A stretch of 6,666 nucleotides of DNA. Source: Dehalococcoidia bacterium (GTDB lineage: Bacteria; Chloroflexota; Dehalococcoidia; Dehalococcoidales; RBG-16-60-22). Below, piece after piece: positions 5,683-6,666 of the stretch. The DNA lies in NCBI GenBank assembly GCA_013202615.1, contig JABMRL010000105.1, positions 1 through 6,666 on the forward strand. The letters are read 5' to 3'. The notes beneath the pieces are model-generated. The model saw nothing but the letters and a program-made list of their open reading frames with translations, searched no databases and was not told the origin of the DNA. Position numbers and translations under genes: made by a program. How positions within the stretch are numbered: the stretch's first letter is position 1; each line of letters begins with the position of its first letter.

Positions 5683-6513
5683 ATGAAAGAAACAGAAATA
5701 AAGAAAATGGTCAGGGAAGGCTACGCCGAGAGGGCTAAAACCGGGAGTTCCTGCTGTACCCCGGCAAAATCTTGCTGCGGAGGCGGCAGTACGGTAAGAT
5801 CCGTCAGTAAATCCGTGGGCTATGCGGAGGATGAAATGGACTCGGTACCGGAGGGTGCCAATCTGGGACTCGGCTGCGGTAACCCGATTGCTCTGGCATC
5901 TCTGGTCGAAGGAGAAACGGTTCTGGACCTCGGCGCGGGTGCCGGCTTCGACTGTTTCCTGGCGGCCAATAAGGTTGGGGAACACGGGAAAGTCATCGGT
6001 GTCGATATGACGCCGGAGATGATTGAAAAAGCCAGGGAAAATGCGGAAAAGGGCGGCTACCGGAACGTTGAATTTCGACTGGGTGAAATAGAAAGCCTGC
6101 CGGCGGCGGATAACTCCGTCGATGTTATCATCTCAAACTGCGTGATTAATCTCTCGCCGGATAAAGAGAGGGTTTTTGGTGAGGCGTTCCGCGTGCTTAA
6201 ACCGGGTGGCCGGCTGATGGTATCGGACATTGTTTTACTGAAAGAGCTTCCTGATTTCATCAGAAATTCCGTAGCGGCATATGTGGGCTGCATTTCCGGC
6301 GCTTTGATGAAAGATGAATACCTGGATACGATAAAGAAGTCGGGTTTTCAAGAGGTGAACGTGCTGGATGAGGCCATTTTCCCGATTGACTGCGTGTCCA
6401 ATGACCCGATGGTGCAGGTAATCGTCAAGGAGCTGAATTTAACGGAAGACAAGATAAAAGAGACTGAGAATTCGGTTGCCAGCATCAAGGTTCAGGGAGT
6501 AAAACCCAAGTAA
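5683..6513 (+). CDS. arsM: Arsenite S-adenosylmethionine methyltransferase
   Basis: ArsM transfers methyl groups from SAM to trivalent arsenic in the cytosol, giving methylated and volatile arsenicals. The 276-residue protein carries the Rossmann SAM site [11 protein letters not shown] (80-90) with acidic D108 in GVDMTPEMI. It also has the family blocks LGLGCGNP (61-68), [11 protein letters not shown] (151-161), [14 protein letters not shown] (171-184) and YVGCISGA (200-207). C65, C153 and C203 correspond to the three As(III)-binding cysteines known in algal ArsM (C72, C174, C224). Two extra CC pairs lie near the N-terminus (24-25 and 31-32), seen in many bacterial ArsM. A C-terminal extension (about 240-276) is helical and charged. 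It follows the AbrB-like gene by 16 nt and shares its promoter. No arsR, arsB/acr3 or arsC is visible nearby. Confidence 0.95.
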   Translation: MKETEIKKMVREGYAERAKTGSSCCTPAKSCCGGGSTVRSVSKSVGYAEDEMDSVPEGANLGLGCGNPIALASLVEGETVLDLGAGAGFDCFLAANKVGEHGKVIGVDMTPEMIEKARENAEKGGYRNVEFRLGEIESLPAADNSVDVIISNCVINLSPDKERVFGEAFRVLKPGGRLMVSDIVLLKELPDFIRNSVAAYVGCISGALMKDEYLDTIKKSGFQEVNVLDEAIFPIDCVSNDPMVQVIVKELNLTEDKIKETENSVASIKVQGVKPK

Positions 6514-6571
6514 AAAAGTGATTATCTCTCTACCTTACCCCCTGAAAAATGGCCGATTTGATATTCTGTGG

Positions 6572-6588
6572 CAGGAACTCAAATCCTG
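6572..6588. repeat. Weak inverted repeat near the end of the arsM unit
   Basis: CAGGA (6572-6576) and TCCTG (6584-6588) form a 5-bp stem with a 7-nt loop. No T-run follows on either strand, so it is not a canonical terminator. It overlaps the stop codon of the possible minus-strand gene. Confidence 0.15.
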
Positions 6589-6665
6589 ATGAATTCTAAA
6601 CGCAGAACCTGTTTCGTGTTTTCGGTTACCTTCACCCGTTCGTCAATGCGCCAGCCGGCTACCCA
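6579..6665 (-). CDS. Possible C-terminal fragment of a convergent gene, unidentified
   Basis: Reading the minus strand from the right edge gives 28 open codons ending at a TGA (6581-6579). The peptide begins WVAGWRIDERVKV and ends LRLEFIRI. It looks protein-like, with alternating charged and hydrophobic residues suited to a C-terminal strand. An open run this short is common by chance, though, and I recognise no family. If real, the gene converges on arsM, leaving about 65 nt between them. Confidence 0.3.
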   Translation of the reverse strand, partial: WVAGWRIDERVKVTENTKQVLRLEFIRI

Positions 6666-6666
6666 G

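Overview
The window looks like chromosomal DNA from an anaerobic bacterium. The best guess is a Dehalococcoidia-like member of the Chloroflexota. This is inferred from the gene mix: an AmmeMemoRadiSam radical-SAM enzyme, a stand-alone DRTGG-domain P-loop protein beside purM and purH, and an AbrB-type 'HgcAB-associated' protein beside arsM. No marker gene here settles the taxonomy. Base composition is moderately GC-rich, except for one clearly AT-rich gene.

Layout. Positions 1-291 (minus strand) hold the 5' part of an AmrS-type radical SAM gene that runs off the left edge. A short intergenic stretch (292-469) carries back-to-back promoter-like sequences: an extended -10 for the minus-strand gene and a -35/-10 pair for the plus-strand gene. 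Then follow, all on the plus strand: a P-loop/DRTGG-domain protein (470-1495), purM (1609-2625), an AlkD-like DNA alkylation repair gene (2651-3337), a small AT-rich membrane-protein gene (3353-3694) and purH (3724-5268). From purM to purH the gaps are only 15-29 nt, so this looks like one operon. It carries two de novo purine steps (AIR synthetase, and the last two steps to IMP) with two unrelated genes wedged between them.

A second transcription unit starts at about 5348 with a near-consensus sigma-70 promoter. A perfect 14-bp palindrome lies across its -10 box and a second related dyad lies just downstream. The unit encodes a small cysteine-bearing AbrB/SpoVT-type protein (5421-5666, HgcC-like) and an arsenite methyltransferase ArsM (5683-6513). 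This is probably a metal(loid)-responsive detoxification module in which the AbrB-like protein could be the regulator. hgcA and hgcB are not in the window. A possible C-terminal fragment of a convergent minus-strand gene lies at the right edge (6579-6665).

The most interesting points are the operator/promoter architecture and the cysteine-bearing AbrB-like protein of the arsM unit, and the AT-rich, apparently inserted membrane-protein gene inside the purine operon. That gene and alkD also share a nearly identical translation-initiation leader. No RNA genes, CRISPR arrays, insertion sequences or convincing intrinsic terminators were seen.
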